Positions 34,837-43,333 of a stretch of DNA of 64,000 nt are shown here, piece by piece (positions within the stretch are counted from its first letter, which is position 1; every line of letters starts with the position of its first letter). The notes under the pieces were generated by a model that had not been told where the DNA came from, did not search any database, and saw nothing but the letters and a program-made list of their open reading frames with translations. The stretch lies in contig CAJNBP010000007.1 in assembly GCA_905221035.1 (NCBI GenBank), positions 41,323-105,322 on the forward strand, given 5' to 3'. The position numbers and the translations under genes are program-made. The stretch comes from a bacterium (GTDB lineage Bacteria; Bacillota; Bacilli; Lactobacillales; Streptococcaceae).

Positions 34837-37101
34837 CTAGTCATTTTCCTCTTTTTTAGTTTTCAAACCAAGGCCACCTAGTAGTCCAGCCAAGGCGAGG
34901 CCAAAGAATCCAAGAGTAGCCATTGATGTTTGGGCTTCACCAGTATATGGAAGCATGTCTTTTTGCTCTTTCATTTGATCAGCCATCATTGGATTTGACG
35001 CCTTGTTATTAGCTGCCATCTTGCCTTCATCAGACATTTTTCTTGAGGCTGCTGGAGCTTGATCTTGTTTCATGCTTGGTGTTGCCATTGGCTGGCTAGC
35101 ATTCATGGTTTTGTCCTGCTCTTTGTTAGGCATCATCTTATCCTGGCTAGCAGCTGGCATTTGAGATTTCATCTCATCTTGATTGGCACTTGGCATTTGA
35201 GCGTTCATCTTAGACGCATCTTGATGACTATTCATCATTGGAGACGGCATAGTTGAACCATTAGAAGATGGGACGAAGCCTGATTGCATCGGAGTAAGAG
35301 ACTGATGTCCATGCAAGTTTACTGTCAAATCCTTAGTCGCTACAAGATTACTCAAATCGGCCTTGCCGTCTTTGGCACCGTACACTTTAATAGTTGCCTT
35401 GTAACTTTGCGTACCGTTTTGTTTTAACAAGTCTAACAAATCTTTGTCAGATTTTCCTTGAGTACCGGCCAAGTCTACTTCATAGAAGTAGAGGCCTTTG
35501 CCCAATTTCTCTACTGGTGGAAGAGCAGGATTTTTAGCTGAACCGTTATCTGACCATGGAGCTTTGTCAGAAGATTTCAAGATAAGACGAGTCAACATAC
35601 CGTCACCAGCGAAAAATTCGTATGGAATAACTTGATTGACACCAGCTGTGAATGGGCCTGGGAAGTTAGCTTTGTCCAAGTAAGTAGCTGGAACATCTAC
35701 TGTGTCTTTAGTGTTGTCGGCCACACCTTTTTGGACTTCAGCTGGAGTGGTTAAGCCATTCAAATTGACATCCAAATCTTTTGTCGCTACGAGATTTGTC
35801 AAATCAGCCTTGCCGTCTTTCGCACCGTACACTTTGATAGTAGCTTTATAACTTTGAGTACCGTTTTGTTTTAACAAGTCAAGCAAATCTTTATCTGATT
35901 TTCCGTGAGTACCGGCTAAGTCCACTTCATAGAAGTAGAGGCCTTTGCCCAATTTCTCTACTGGTGGGAGAGCTGGATTTTTAGCTGAACCGTTGTCTGA
36001 CCATGGAGCCTTGTCTGAGGCTTTCAAGATAAGGCGTGTTAACATGCCGTCACCGGCGAAGAATTCGTATGGAATGACTTGGTTGACACCGGCTGTGAAT
36101 GGACCTGGGAAGTTGGCCTTGTCCAAGTAAGTAGCTGGAACGTCTACCGTGTCTTTGGTGTTATCAGCCACACCTTTTTGCACTTCAGCTGGAGTGGTTA
36201 AGCCATTCAAGTTTACTGTCAAATCCTTAGTCGCTACGAGGTTGCTCAAGTCTGCCTTGCCGTCTTTAGCGCCATACACTTTGATGGTAGCTTTGTAGCT
36301 TTGAGTGCCGTTTTGTTTCAAGAGATCAAGAAGGTCTTTGTCAGATTTACCTTGAGTTCCTGCCAAATCTACTTCATAGAAATAGAGTCCTTTGCCCAAG
36401 TTTTCTACTGGTGGGAGAGCTGGATTTTTAGCTGAACCGTTGTCTGACCACGGAGCCTTGTCGGATGCTTTCAAGATAAGGCGAGTCAACATGCCGTCAC
36501 CTGCGAAGAATTCGTATGGAATGACTTGGTTGACACCGGCTGTGAATGGACCTGGGAAGTTAGCCTTATCCAAGTAAGTGGCTGGAACGTCTACTGTGTC
36601 TTTGGTATTGTCGGCTACGCCTTTTTGTACTTCGGCTGGAGTGGTTGCTGGTTGAGCTTCATTTGCTTCACGGTCTTGTCCAGTAACTGCAGGAGCAGGT
36701 TTTGTCGCAGGTTTAACCGCATCTTCTGTTTCTTTCTTAGACTCTGGTTTTGCTTGCACTTCTTCTTTAGGTGCTACTACTTGATCTTTAGCAGCTACAT
36801 CCGTTTTTTCTGGAGAGCTTGTAGTATCCAAGCTTGCTTTGGGTGCTGACTCTGCCTGTTCTGAAGGAAGAGCTGTATCGACTGCTTCTTTGAGAAGTTC
36901 TGCTGGTAAGTCGCTCTTTTCACTCACCGAAGCAGCGTCTGGCACGACTTGAGCAGGGGTCGGATTGACTACATCGGCACGCACCGAACTTGGTTGCCCA
37001 ACTAGGACAAAGAAGCCACTGGCCACAACAACTGAGGCGACACCGACACTAAGACGGCGAATAGACCAACGAGTATATCTTTGATTTGGATTGAATTTCA
37101 T
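34837..37101 (-). CDS. pfbB: LPxTG surface adhesin with three SSURE repeats (PfbB-like)
   Basis: A 754-residue cell-wall protein. A YSIRK-like signal (RWSIRRLSVGVASVVVASGF) is followed by an acidic N-terminal region and three SSURE repeats of 149 residues (about 153-301, 302-450, 451-599), which bind fibronectin in the pneumococcal homologue. The next 117 residues are very rich in Met (19) with Gln, Ser and Asn. LPYTGE near residue 717, a hydrophobic helix and KTKKEEND end the protein. The homologue I remember has four repeats, so copy number varies. It precedes the TCS08 genes on the same strand. Confidence 0.88.
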   Translation of the reverse strand: MKFNPNQRYTRWSIRRLSVGVASVVVASGFFVLVGQPSSVRADVVNPTPAQVVPDAASVSEKSDLPAELLKEAVDTALPSEQAESAPKASLDTTSSPEKTDVAAKDQVVAPKEEVQAKPESKKETEDAVKPATKPAPAVTGQDREANEAQPATTPAEVQKGVADNTKDTVDVPATYLDKANFPGPFTAGVNQVIPYEFFAGDGMLTRLILKASDKAPWSDNGSAKNPALPPVENLGKGLYFYEVDLAGTQGKSDKDLLDLLKQNGTQSYKATIKVYGAKDGKADLSNLVATKDLTVNLNGLTTPAEVQKGVADNTKDTVDVPATYLDKANFPGPFTAGVNQVIPYEFFAGDGMLTRLILKASDKAPWSDNGSAKNPALPPVEKLGKGLYFYEVDLAGTHGKSDKDLLDLLKQNGTQSYKATIKVYGAKDGKADLTNLVATKDLDVNLNGLTTPAEVQKGVADNTKDTVDVPATYLDKANFPGPFTAGVNQVIPYEFFAGDGMLTRLILKSSDKAPWSDNGSAKNPALPPVEKLGKGLYFYEVDLAGTQGKSDKDLLDLLKQNGTQSYKATIKVYGAKDGKADLSNLVATKDLTVNLHGHQSLTPMQSGFVPSSNGSTMPSPMMNSHQDASKMNAQMPSANQDEMKSQMPAASQDKMMPNKEQDKTMNASQPMATPSMKQDQAPAASRKMSDEGKMAANNKASNPMMADQMKEQKDMLPYTGEAQTSMATLGFFGLALAGLLGGLGLKTKKEEND
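35305..36645 (-). repeat. Three tandem 447 bp SSURE repeats
   Basis: The units lie at about 36199-36645, 35752-36198 and 35305-35751. Each encodes TTPAEVQKGVADNTKDTVDV at its start. They are nearly identical in protein and differ mainly at silent positions, so copy number could change by recombination. Confidence 0.9.
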
Positions 37102-37216
37102 AGGATTCTCCTTAGAGTTTTTCTTTATTTGATGACTCTAGTATAATCTCCTAAAATTAAAAAGGATTAAGAAAAAGTTAAAATTTTTCTTAAATCCCTC
37201 TTATAAAATACTTATA

Positions 37217-38233
37217 TTAATTAAATCCATAAACAGATTTGGTGATTTGATAGACGACATTGGAAAGTTTGCGAGCTGGCAAGACGGAGTGTTTGGTCAA
37301 ACGACTCAACATGGTCTTACGAATAGCCTGAAAGACCTCTGGATTTTCCTGTTGAATATAGGTCCACAGCTCCCGTTTTTTGGCCAGATGCTCCGCTGTT
37401 CCTGCTCGGTTAAGCAAGGCACTAGAAATAACCGTCGTAATCTCAATATGATTCAGCAGGTATTCTCTCATTTTGGGATGACTCACTTGGGACAAATCAA
37501 GCTGGTCTACCAAGAGTCTATTGACCTTGAGTTGCTGGTCAATACGCTTAATCATCACCTGCTCATTGACAGACTGGTCCTCACGCCCAATCAGATAACG
37601 ATAGAAATCGACAGGCAAATAGTACATGGTCTTGACCTGCTGAAGCGGGGTAAAGACAAAGAGATTATCGACATAAAAGGTATGCTCAGGCAGTTGGAAC
37701 TGGCTCGCTCGCAACAAATCTGTCCGGTAAATCAGCGAGTGCATCATGATATACTGACCTTTTGAGAAATTTCCGACCTGGTCCCAGCCAAAAATCTGCT
37801 GGACAGGCAAAACTGACTCATAACTCATACTCTTCTTACGAGACTGACCTTCCTTTTCATAGACAAAATTGGTCACAAAGGCATCAACTTCCTGCTCCTC
37901 GCTCTCTAGTTCCTGCAAGGTTTCCAAAATTTTCAGATAGGCACGAGGATCAACCCAGTCATCACTATCAACTACTTTAAAATAGCGCCCAGAAGCCTCT
38001 GCCAAGCCACGATTGACAGCACCCCCATGGCCCTTATTCTCCTGATAAATGGCTCTAACAATGCCAGGATACTTGCTGGCTAAACGCTCAGCGATTTCCT
38101 GAGTTTGGTCCCGAGACCCATCATTGATAATCAAAATCTCAACTTGCTCACCACCAATCACTAGCGACTCCACGCAGTAATGAAGATAGGCTGCTGCATT
38201 ATAGCTAGGAATGGCGATAGACAATAACTTCAT
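37217..38233 (-). CDS. Family 2 glycosyltransferase
   Basis: A 338-residue GT-A enzyme. It begins MKLLSIAIPSYNAAAYLHYC, has the nucleotide-binding INDGSRDQT and the metal-binding VVDSDDWVDP (DxD). There is no membrane helix. Substrate unknown; candidates are teichoic acid or capsule-like glycans or a surface protein. It lies upstream of the adhesin gene on the same strand, 115 bp away, so adhesin modification is possible but unproven. Confidence 0.85.
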   Translation of the reverse strand: MKLLSIAIPSYNAAAYLHYCVESLVIGGEQVEILIINDGSRDQTQEIAERLASKYPGIVRAIYQENKGHGGAVNRGLAEASGRYFKVVDSDDWVDPRAYLKILETLQELESEEQEVDAFVTNFVYEKEGQSRKKSMSYESVLPVQQIFGWDQVGNFSKGQYIMMHSLIYRTDLLRASQFQLPEHTFYVDNLFVFTPLQQVKTMYYLPVDFYRYLIGREDQSVNEQVMIKRIDQQLKVNRLLVDQLDLSQVSHPKMREYLLNHIEITTVISSALLNRAGTAEHLAKKRELWTYIQQENPEVFQAIRKTMLSRLTKHSVLPARKLSNVVYQITKSVYGFN

Positions 38234-38370
38234 AATCTACTCCTTTAGGGGACTGATTTTTTCTTATACTCTCTCTTGTCACTTCTTTCTATTTTACCAT
38301 AAAGTCCAGTTTCTGAAGGACTTTTACTAGAATACAAGGGTTTCTGACTCTATTTCCTATCTTGGAGATC

Positions 38371-38393
38371 AAAAAAAGAGGGGATTCCCCTCC
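38371..38393 (-). terminator. Terminator of the trkH-cabP operon
   Basis: GAGGGG and CCCCTC form a compact hairpin, followed on the minus strand by TTTTTTT. It begins right after the cabP stop codon. Confidence 0.85.
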
Positions 38394-39059
38394 TTACGAA
38401 TTTAATTCTGCTAAGTCATCTAGATACTGGTTGTTAATGACTGCCAAGATATAGGCATCTGCTTTCAATGGATCATTGGGACCAAACTGGACATCCAGTG
38501 GTGAATTTTCTTGTTCACGAAATCCTAGGACATTGAGGTTGTATTTACCACGTAGATCCAGCTGACTCAGGCTTTGGCCTGCCCAAACACTAGGGATTTT
38601 CATCTCTACGATAGACACATTTTTATCCAGCTGAAAGACATCAACATTGTTATGAAAGAGAATGGTCTGTGCTAGAGACTGCCCCATTTCATACTCAGGC
38701 GAGATTACCGAGTCAGCACCGATTTTTTCCAGTACCTTCTTGGCTGTCTGGCTTTTGACCTTGACAATAACCCTTGGTACGCCTAGACTCTTACAATGCA
38801 TAACTGCAAGCACACTCGACTCTAGATTTTCCCCTGTTGCGACCACAACCGTATCACAGGTATCAATTCCTGCGGTTCTGAGGAGTTCCTCATCTGTAAT
38901 ATCGCCCACAACTCCACGCGCCAAAACAGGCTCAAATTGATTGATACGCTCGGCGTGGTCGTCAATGGCAATAATATTCATATCTTGCTTGGCAAGGGCC
39001 GTCAGGACACTACTCCCAAAAATCCCCAAGCCTAAAATTCCAATCGTACGATCTGACAT
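38394..39059 (-). CDS. cabP: TrkA/KtrA-type potassium uptake regulator, c-di-AMP-binding CabP homologue
   Basis: A 221-residue cytoplasmic gating subunit. The RCK_N Rossmann domain begins GILGLGIFGSSVLTALAKQD, and the RCK_C domain (about residues 140-221) is the part that binds c-di-AMP in the pneumococcal protein CabP, which blocks K+ uptake. The ATG at 39059 has AAAGGAAG upstream and lies 13 bp after trkH, so the two are one operon. Confidence 0.9.
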   Translation of the reverse strand: MSDRTIGILGLGIFGSSVLTALAKQDMNIIAIDDHAERINQFEPVLARGVVGDITDEELLRTAGIDTCDTVVVATGENLESSVLAVMHCKSLGVPRVIVKVKSQTAKKVLEKIGADSVISPEYEMGQSLAQTILFHNNVDVFQLDKNVSIVEMKIPSVWAGQSLSQLDLRGKYNLNVLGFREQENSPLDVQFGPNDPLKADAYILAVINNQYLDDLAELNS

Positions 39060-39072
39060 CGTTCTTCCTTTC

Positions 39073-40452
39073 TTATCCAATACTAATATCTGCTTTCATA
39101 TACTGAATCAAATCTTTCTTATCAGGCTGGTAATCAGCTAGACTAACCAGCAAGGTCAAGGGACCGATACGGCCAATAAACATGAGCAACATGACAATAC
39201 TGAGGGCTAGCTTGCCCAATTCTGGTGTCAGATTTGCCGTTACCCCAACTGTCGCAAGGGCTGAAATAGTCTCAAACATAAGGTAGATAAATCGCGGTGT
39301 TCCTTCTGCCGTAATTCCAAGCAACATCAAACCCAACAAGAAGGTCATCAAAAAGATAATGAAGACACTAAAGGATTTTTGGACTGTTCGAGCCTCAATA
39401 GTTCTCTGCGCAACATTGGCATGAGGCAAGCCCAGCAACTCACTACGAGCAAAGACCAACAAGACAAAGAAGGTCGTAATCTTAAGACCTCCAGCCGTCC
39501 CTCCAGGTGCTCCACCCAGAAACATCTGTAGGATATAGATAAACAGGGTCACAGGCCGAGCTTGAGTATAGTCAATAGAGGCAAAACCAGCTGTTCTCAT
39601 GCTGACGGTTTGGAAAAAGCTAACCAGCACTTTCTCTGGGACACTGAGATTGCCAATGGTTCCTGGATTGTGCCACTCCGTAAAGAGTGTGGATACTGTC
39701 CCAAACAGCAAAATCCCTGCAGTCAAGAAGAGAACCAGCTTGGTGTGAAAACGCAGACGACGTTTTTTCTTCTTTCCTAGCTGGGTTGCCAAGTCAAACC
39801 AGACCATAAAGCCCAGACCACCTGTGATAATCAAACCAGCAATGACCAGATTGATCAAGGGGTCCGTCTGAAAATTCACTAAACTGCTACTGCCGAAATT
39901 ATCAAAACCAGCATTACAAAAGGCTGAAATGGCTAAAAAGATAGAGGTAAAAATGCCTCGTCTCCAGCCAAACTCAGGAATAAAACGGAAACTTAGCAGG
40001 AAGGCACCCAAGCCCTCCACCAGAAAAGTCGTCAAGAAGATGGACCGCATAAAGGCCTTCAGCGACCGAGTCTCCCCGTAACTAAAACTCTCCTGAATGG
40101 TTTCACGACTGCGAAGACTGAGCTTTTGCTTCCCCTGAATATAAAAGACCCCGATAAAGGTCATGAGCCCCAGACCACCAATCTGGATCAAGAGCATACA
40201 AATCAACTGCCCCCAGACATTATAGGTAGTAGCCACCGGTTGAGTAAAGAGGCCAGTCACACAGACCATGGACACCGTCGTAAAAAGATGGTCAAAATAA
40301 GTAGCCTGTGAGGTCTCTGCCTGTACAAACGGCAAACTCAAAAGAAGGGAGCCAAGAAAGATAACCCCAGCAAAACTTAAAAAGATGCGACGAGCTGATG
40401 AAAGTCCGCCCAAGGCCTTTTCAATTTTTTTCACAAATAATTTGAATAACAT
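39073..40452 (-). CDS. trkH: TrkH/KtrB-family potassium transporter
   Basis: A 459-residue K+-translocating membrane subunit with four M1-P-M2 units. Pore signatures include TTVSMVCVTGLFTQP, FCNAGFDNFGSS, SMRTAGFASID and TISALATVGVTANL. It works with CabP. The ATG at 40452 has no clear ribosome binding site. An extended -10-like TGGTACAAT lies only six bases before the ATG, so a leaderless or nearly leaderless mRNA is possible. Confidence 0.93.
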   Translation of the reverse strand: MLFKLFVKKIEKALGGLSSARRIFLSFAGVIFLGSLLLSLPFVQAETSQATYFDHLFTTVSMVCVTGLFTQPVATTYNVWGQLICMLLIQIGGLGLMTFIGVFYIQGKQKLSLRSRETIQESFSYGETRSLKAFMRSIFLTTFLVEGLGAFLLSFRFIPEFGWRRGIFTSIFLAISAFCNAGFDNFGSSSLVNFQTDPLINLVIAGLIITGGLGFMVWFDLATQLGKKKKRRLRFHTKLVLFLTAGILLFGTVSTLFTEWHNPGTIGNLSVPEKVLVSFFQTVSMRTAGFASIDYTQARPVTLFIYILQMFLGGAPGGTAGGLKITTFFVLLVFARSELLGLPHANVAQRTIEARTVQKSFSVFIIFLMTFLLGLMLLGITAEGTPRFIYLMFETISALATVGVTANLTPELGKLALSIVMLLMFIGRIGPLTLLVSLADYQPDKKDLIQYMKADISIG

Positions 40453-40485
40453 ACATCCATTGTACCATAAAAAGAAGGAGAGTAG

Positions 40486-41250
40486 CTAGATCTGAAAGGC
40501 AATCTCAAGGCAGAGTTCCAAGACCTTCTCGAAAGCTTCTGAACCCCAGTCACGACTATCGTACTGGTCCAAGTCTGCTAAGGAATCAGCTGTAAACAAC
40601 AACTCTCCCCAAAGAATCCCACGCAGTTGGGCTACTGCCGCAAGTGCAGAACACTCCATCTCCACAACAGCACAGCCTTCTTCCTTACGATAAGCCACCT
40701 TTTCAGCCGTTTCTCGGTAAAAACCATCTGTAGACCAAGTCATGACTTCTTCATAGGGAATCTCTCTGGCTTCCAAAACTCGCTCAATAGCAGCAATAGC
40801 CTCTGGCTGAATTTCCATATAACGAGAAGGCGCCACATAGTGGTAACTGGCTCCTTCATCTCGCAGAGCCCGAACAGGGACTAGAAAGGCATTTTCTTCT
40901 ATATCAGCCAGCACACCACAGGTACCGGTTGAAATAATCTGCTCCACACCGTAGCCAATCAACCAATCCATAAACTGGGCTGCTGGAGCCGAACCCACAG
41001 GCGCCTGAGCCAGACAAATTTCCTCGCCCTTGTAATCGATAACATAGACCGGATAGGTCTTGGTGGCAGAAACGAATTCTCCGACACAGTCCGCCCCTAC
41101 TTCCCTCGCATAACGGTCAATCTCTTCACCTAAAAATGCATAGACACACTTCTTGGGCAAGTGCAAATCCAGCTTCTCGTGATCGGGCATGATGACCGCC
41201 TGAGGATTGTCATCAAACTCTAAAATGGGAATCGCATGTTTCTGAATCAT
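40486..41250 (-). CDS. Nucleoside phosphorylase (PNP/UDP family)
   Basis: A 254-residue enzyme of the PNP/UDP phosphorylase fold, close to uridine phosphorylases. Phosphate and base sites are suggested by ISTGTCGVLADIEENAFLVP, and the ribose-binding AVVEMECSALAAVAQ is clear. It would cleave nucleosides for salvage. The ATG at 41250 (MIQKHAIPILEF) follows a strong GAGGAGGTG; the longer frame lacks a ribosome binding site. It lies 33 bp upstream of trkH. Confidence 0.85.
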   Translation of the reverse strand: MIQKHAIPILEFDDNPQAVIMPDHEKLDLHLPKKCVYAFLGEEIDRYAREVGADCVGEFVSATKTYPVYVIDYKGEEICLAQAPVGSAPAAQFMDWLIGYGVEQIISTGTCGVLADIEENAFLVPVRALRDEGASYHYVAPSRYMEIQPEAIAAIERVLEAREIPYEEVMTWSTDGFYRETAEKVAYRKEEGCAVVEMECSALAAVAQLRGILWGELLFTADSLADLDQYDSRDWGSEAFEKVLELCLEIAFQI

Positions 41251-41429
41251 AACCCACCTCCTCTGATTTTGTACTATTGTATCAAAAGCTGGCGGAGTGT
41301 CAAGGAGGGGACTGATGAACTGAGGAGAAAAACATCCCACTTACGAGATGCTTTGAACTTGCTTAATGAAACAGACTTGCTAAGAGATAGAGTAGGTAAA
41401 TGTGAGCTGGGTAAAAAATGATGAAACCT

Positions 41430-41460
41430 ACAAAAAAGAAACAACCCCAGCTGTTCCTTT
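41430..41460 (-). terminator. Probable terminator after the acetyltransferase gene
   Basis: GGAACAGC and GTTGTTTC pair imperfectly around TGGG, followed on the minus strand by TTTTTT. The rest of 41251-41466 shows nothing else. Confidence 0.5.
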
Positions 41461-41466
41461 TTACTT

Positions 41467-42024
41467 CTATTTAATAGGTATCTCCTTAATCACGCGCGCA
41501 GGATTACCAGCTAGGACAACATTGTCACCAAAGGACTTGGTAATCACGGACCCTGCTCCTGCAACGACATTATTTCCAAGTGTCACTCCAGGAAGGACAA
41601 TAACTCCACCACCAGCCCAGAAATTATCTCCAATTGTGATAGGTTTTCCGTACTCGATGCCTGAATTACGCTCCTGCGGATCTAGTGGATGGAGAGGTGT
41701 CAAGAACTGACAGTTGGGACCGATCATAGCATTGTCCCCGATACGAATAGGGCAGATGTCCAGCATGGTCAAGTTCCAATTAGAGTAAAAATTTTCCCCT
41801 AGATGGATGTTGACACCGTAGTCCACCATCAAGCGAGTGTTGATATAAAGATTTTGCCCGGTTGAGCCAAACCAAGTCTTGATGATTTCGGCTCCCTTCA
41901 AGGGATCCTCTTCCTTGTTAAAGGCAGCCTGTTTCTGACGAGAAGCCTGAGCCAAGGCTCTCAGTTCTGGGGCTGAGGAACGGTAAAACTCGCCTGCTAT
42001 CATTTTCTGGTATTCACTAGTCAT
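41467..42024 (-). CDS. Maltose/galactoside O-acetyltransferase-like enzyme
   Basis: A 185-residue hexapeptide-repeat (left-handed beta helix) acetyltransferase of the LacA/Maa/NodL family. It begins MTSEYQKMIAGEFYRSSAPE and has FLTPLHPLDPQERNSGIEYG, with the catalytic His in the PLHPLD loop, then IGDNFWAGGGVIVLPGVTLG. It transfers acetyl from acetyl-CoA to a sugar 6-hydroxyl. The ATG at 42024 is chosen because of AAGGAGAA nine bases upstream. Confidence 0.9.
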   Translation of the reverse strand: MTSEYQKMIAGEFYRSSAPELRALAQASRQKQAAFNKEEDPLKGAEIIKTWFGSTGQNLYINTRLMVDYGVNIHLGENFYSNWNLTMLDICPIRIGDNAMIGPNCQFLTPLHPLDPQERNSGIEYGKPITIGDNFWAGGGVIVLPGVTLGNNVVAGAGSVITKSFGDNVVLAGNPARVIKEIPIK

Positions 42025-42119
42025 TGTATTCTTCTCCTTATTCCCTACTATCATATCAAAATTTCGACATATCTGACTAGGATAAGGAGCACTTTCCACA
42101 ATTTATACTCTGATTGTCA

Positions 42120-42977
42120 TCATATCCTGTCTAAACGGATACGAGTCACAATTCCGTCTGAGTCTGTGATTTCCAGCTGGCTAGATGGCAACCACCTGAT
42201 TGGTGCAGCAACTGCTTGTGCTCGTTGGGCAATCGTTAACAGTTCTTCTTTGTGTGCGACTTCAATGACATAGTAGGCCAAACCTGGCAAACCTTGCTTA
42301 CGCGGATCCAAACCCTTTCCTCCCCATTCGTTGACTGCCAAATGATGATGGTAGTCTCCAGCTGCAATCCAACTAGCACTAGGTACACTGAATTTATCCT
42401 CTAGTCCTAACACCTTTTGATAAAACTGACTGGACTTTCGACTATCCTTAACAGAAAGATGAATATGCCCCATTCTCGTACCCTCGGCTAGGATAAAAGG
42501 CTCTACTCTTTCCCCCAACTCATAGATATCCTGCGCCGCAAGGACCTCAGTCACCCCGATAATACGCCCGTCTTCTCGAATATCCCATGTGGACACTGGC
42601 TTATCTCGATAGAGTTCAATGCCATTTCCCTCCAAATCCTCCAAGTAAATGGCCTCGCTGTAACCATGGTCTGCACCGCCGACAAGAGGAATCTGTAAAT
42701 CTGTCAGATGCTTCAAGACATCCGCAAAAGCCTTTCGTGTCGGCAAAAGAATGGCCAGATGGTAAAGACCATAATGCTCCCTTACTTCTCCGCTCTCTTG
42801 TGCATGAATCAAGTGTACCAAGACTTTTCCGCCAATGCCTAGAATAGCCTCTGTCTCCGTTTGAGATAAGATTTCTAAACCAATAATCTGCTGATAAAAA
42901 GCTGTTTGACTGACCAAATCCTTCACATTTAAAACTGACTCTGCTAAATAAATATGGCTCTGGTATTCATAGGTCAT
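42120..42977 (-). CDS. VOC-family (glyoxalase/extradiol dioxygenase fold) protein, CatE-like
   Basis: A 285-residue protein with two VOC modules. Likely metal ligands are the first-module His in HYGLYHLAILLPT, Glu in GNGIELYRD, and His in MGHIHLSVKDSRKS. The sequence YQKVLGLEDKF is typical of the fold. The substrate is not predictable. It has its own ribosome binding site (AAGGAGAAA). Confidence 0.85.
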   Translation of the reverse strand: MTYEYQSHIYLAESVLNVKDLVSQTAFYQQIIGLEILSQTETEAILGIGGKVLVHLIHAQESGEVREHYGLYHLAILLPTRKAFADVLKHLTDLQIPLVGGADHGYSEAIYLEDLEGNGIELYRDKPVSTWDIREDGRIIGVTEVLAAQDIYELGERVEPFILAEGTRMGHIHLSVKDSRKSSQFYQKVLGLEDKFSVPSASWIAAGDYHHHLAVNEWGGKGLDPRKQGLPGLAYYVIEVAHKEELLTIAQRAQAVAAPIRWLPSSQLEITDSDGIVTRIRLDRI

Positions 42978-43042
42978 AAATATTTCTCCTTTTGGTTGTA
43001 ACTTTAATAATTACAATAATTATATAACTTCCATCAAGAAAG

Positions 43043-43318
43043 TCAAGCCAGACAACTTGAAGCATCCCACTCAAGCAAAAAACAACCCCAGAAAATCACT
43101 TCTAGGATTGTGTTGTATTTATTTACTAGGCTAGCAAATTCATGTCTCAAATCAACATTTTCTGTGGGATTGAAATCCACCTTGTCACCATTGGTCGTTG
43201 ATGAGTTGAAGATGATTCCTGCAATCTGCATCCAATCAAATCTCAATATCACTCCATAAGAAAAAGGAGTAGATTGGTCATCTGACTCCTCATTCTTACA
43301 AGAAACACTATTCAACAA
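43043..43318 (-). pseudogene. Small hypothetical protein or gene remnant
   Basis: A 91-residue frame with FDWMQIAGIIFNSSTTNGDK and LRHEFASLVNKYNTILEV in its middle, which look like coding sequence. The ends (SCKNEESDD and WDASSCLA) look less so. It lies between the ZmpC-like gene and the VOC gene and has no clear ribosome binding site. It may be a small gene or the remains of one. Not recognised. Confidence 0.3.
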
Positions 43319-43333
43319 TAAAACTTTACAATC

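Noticed and set aside
35305..36645. Three long repeats as possible mobile elements
   Set aside because: They are the in-frame SSURE domains of one surface protein, with no terminal inverted repeats or transposase.
36645..37101. Adhesin gene as part of the TCS08 operon
   Set aside because: It is on the same strand, but a separate promoter with its own -10 and repeats lies between it and the regulator gene; co-transcription is possible but not supported.
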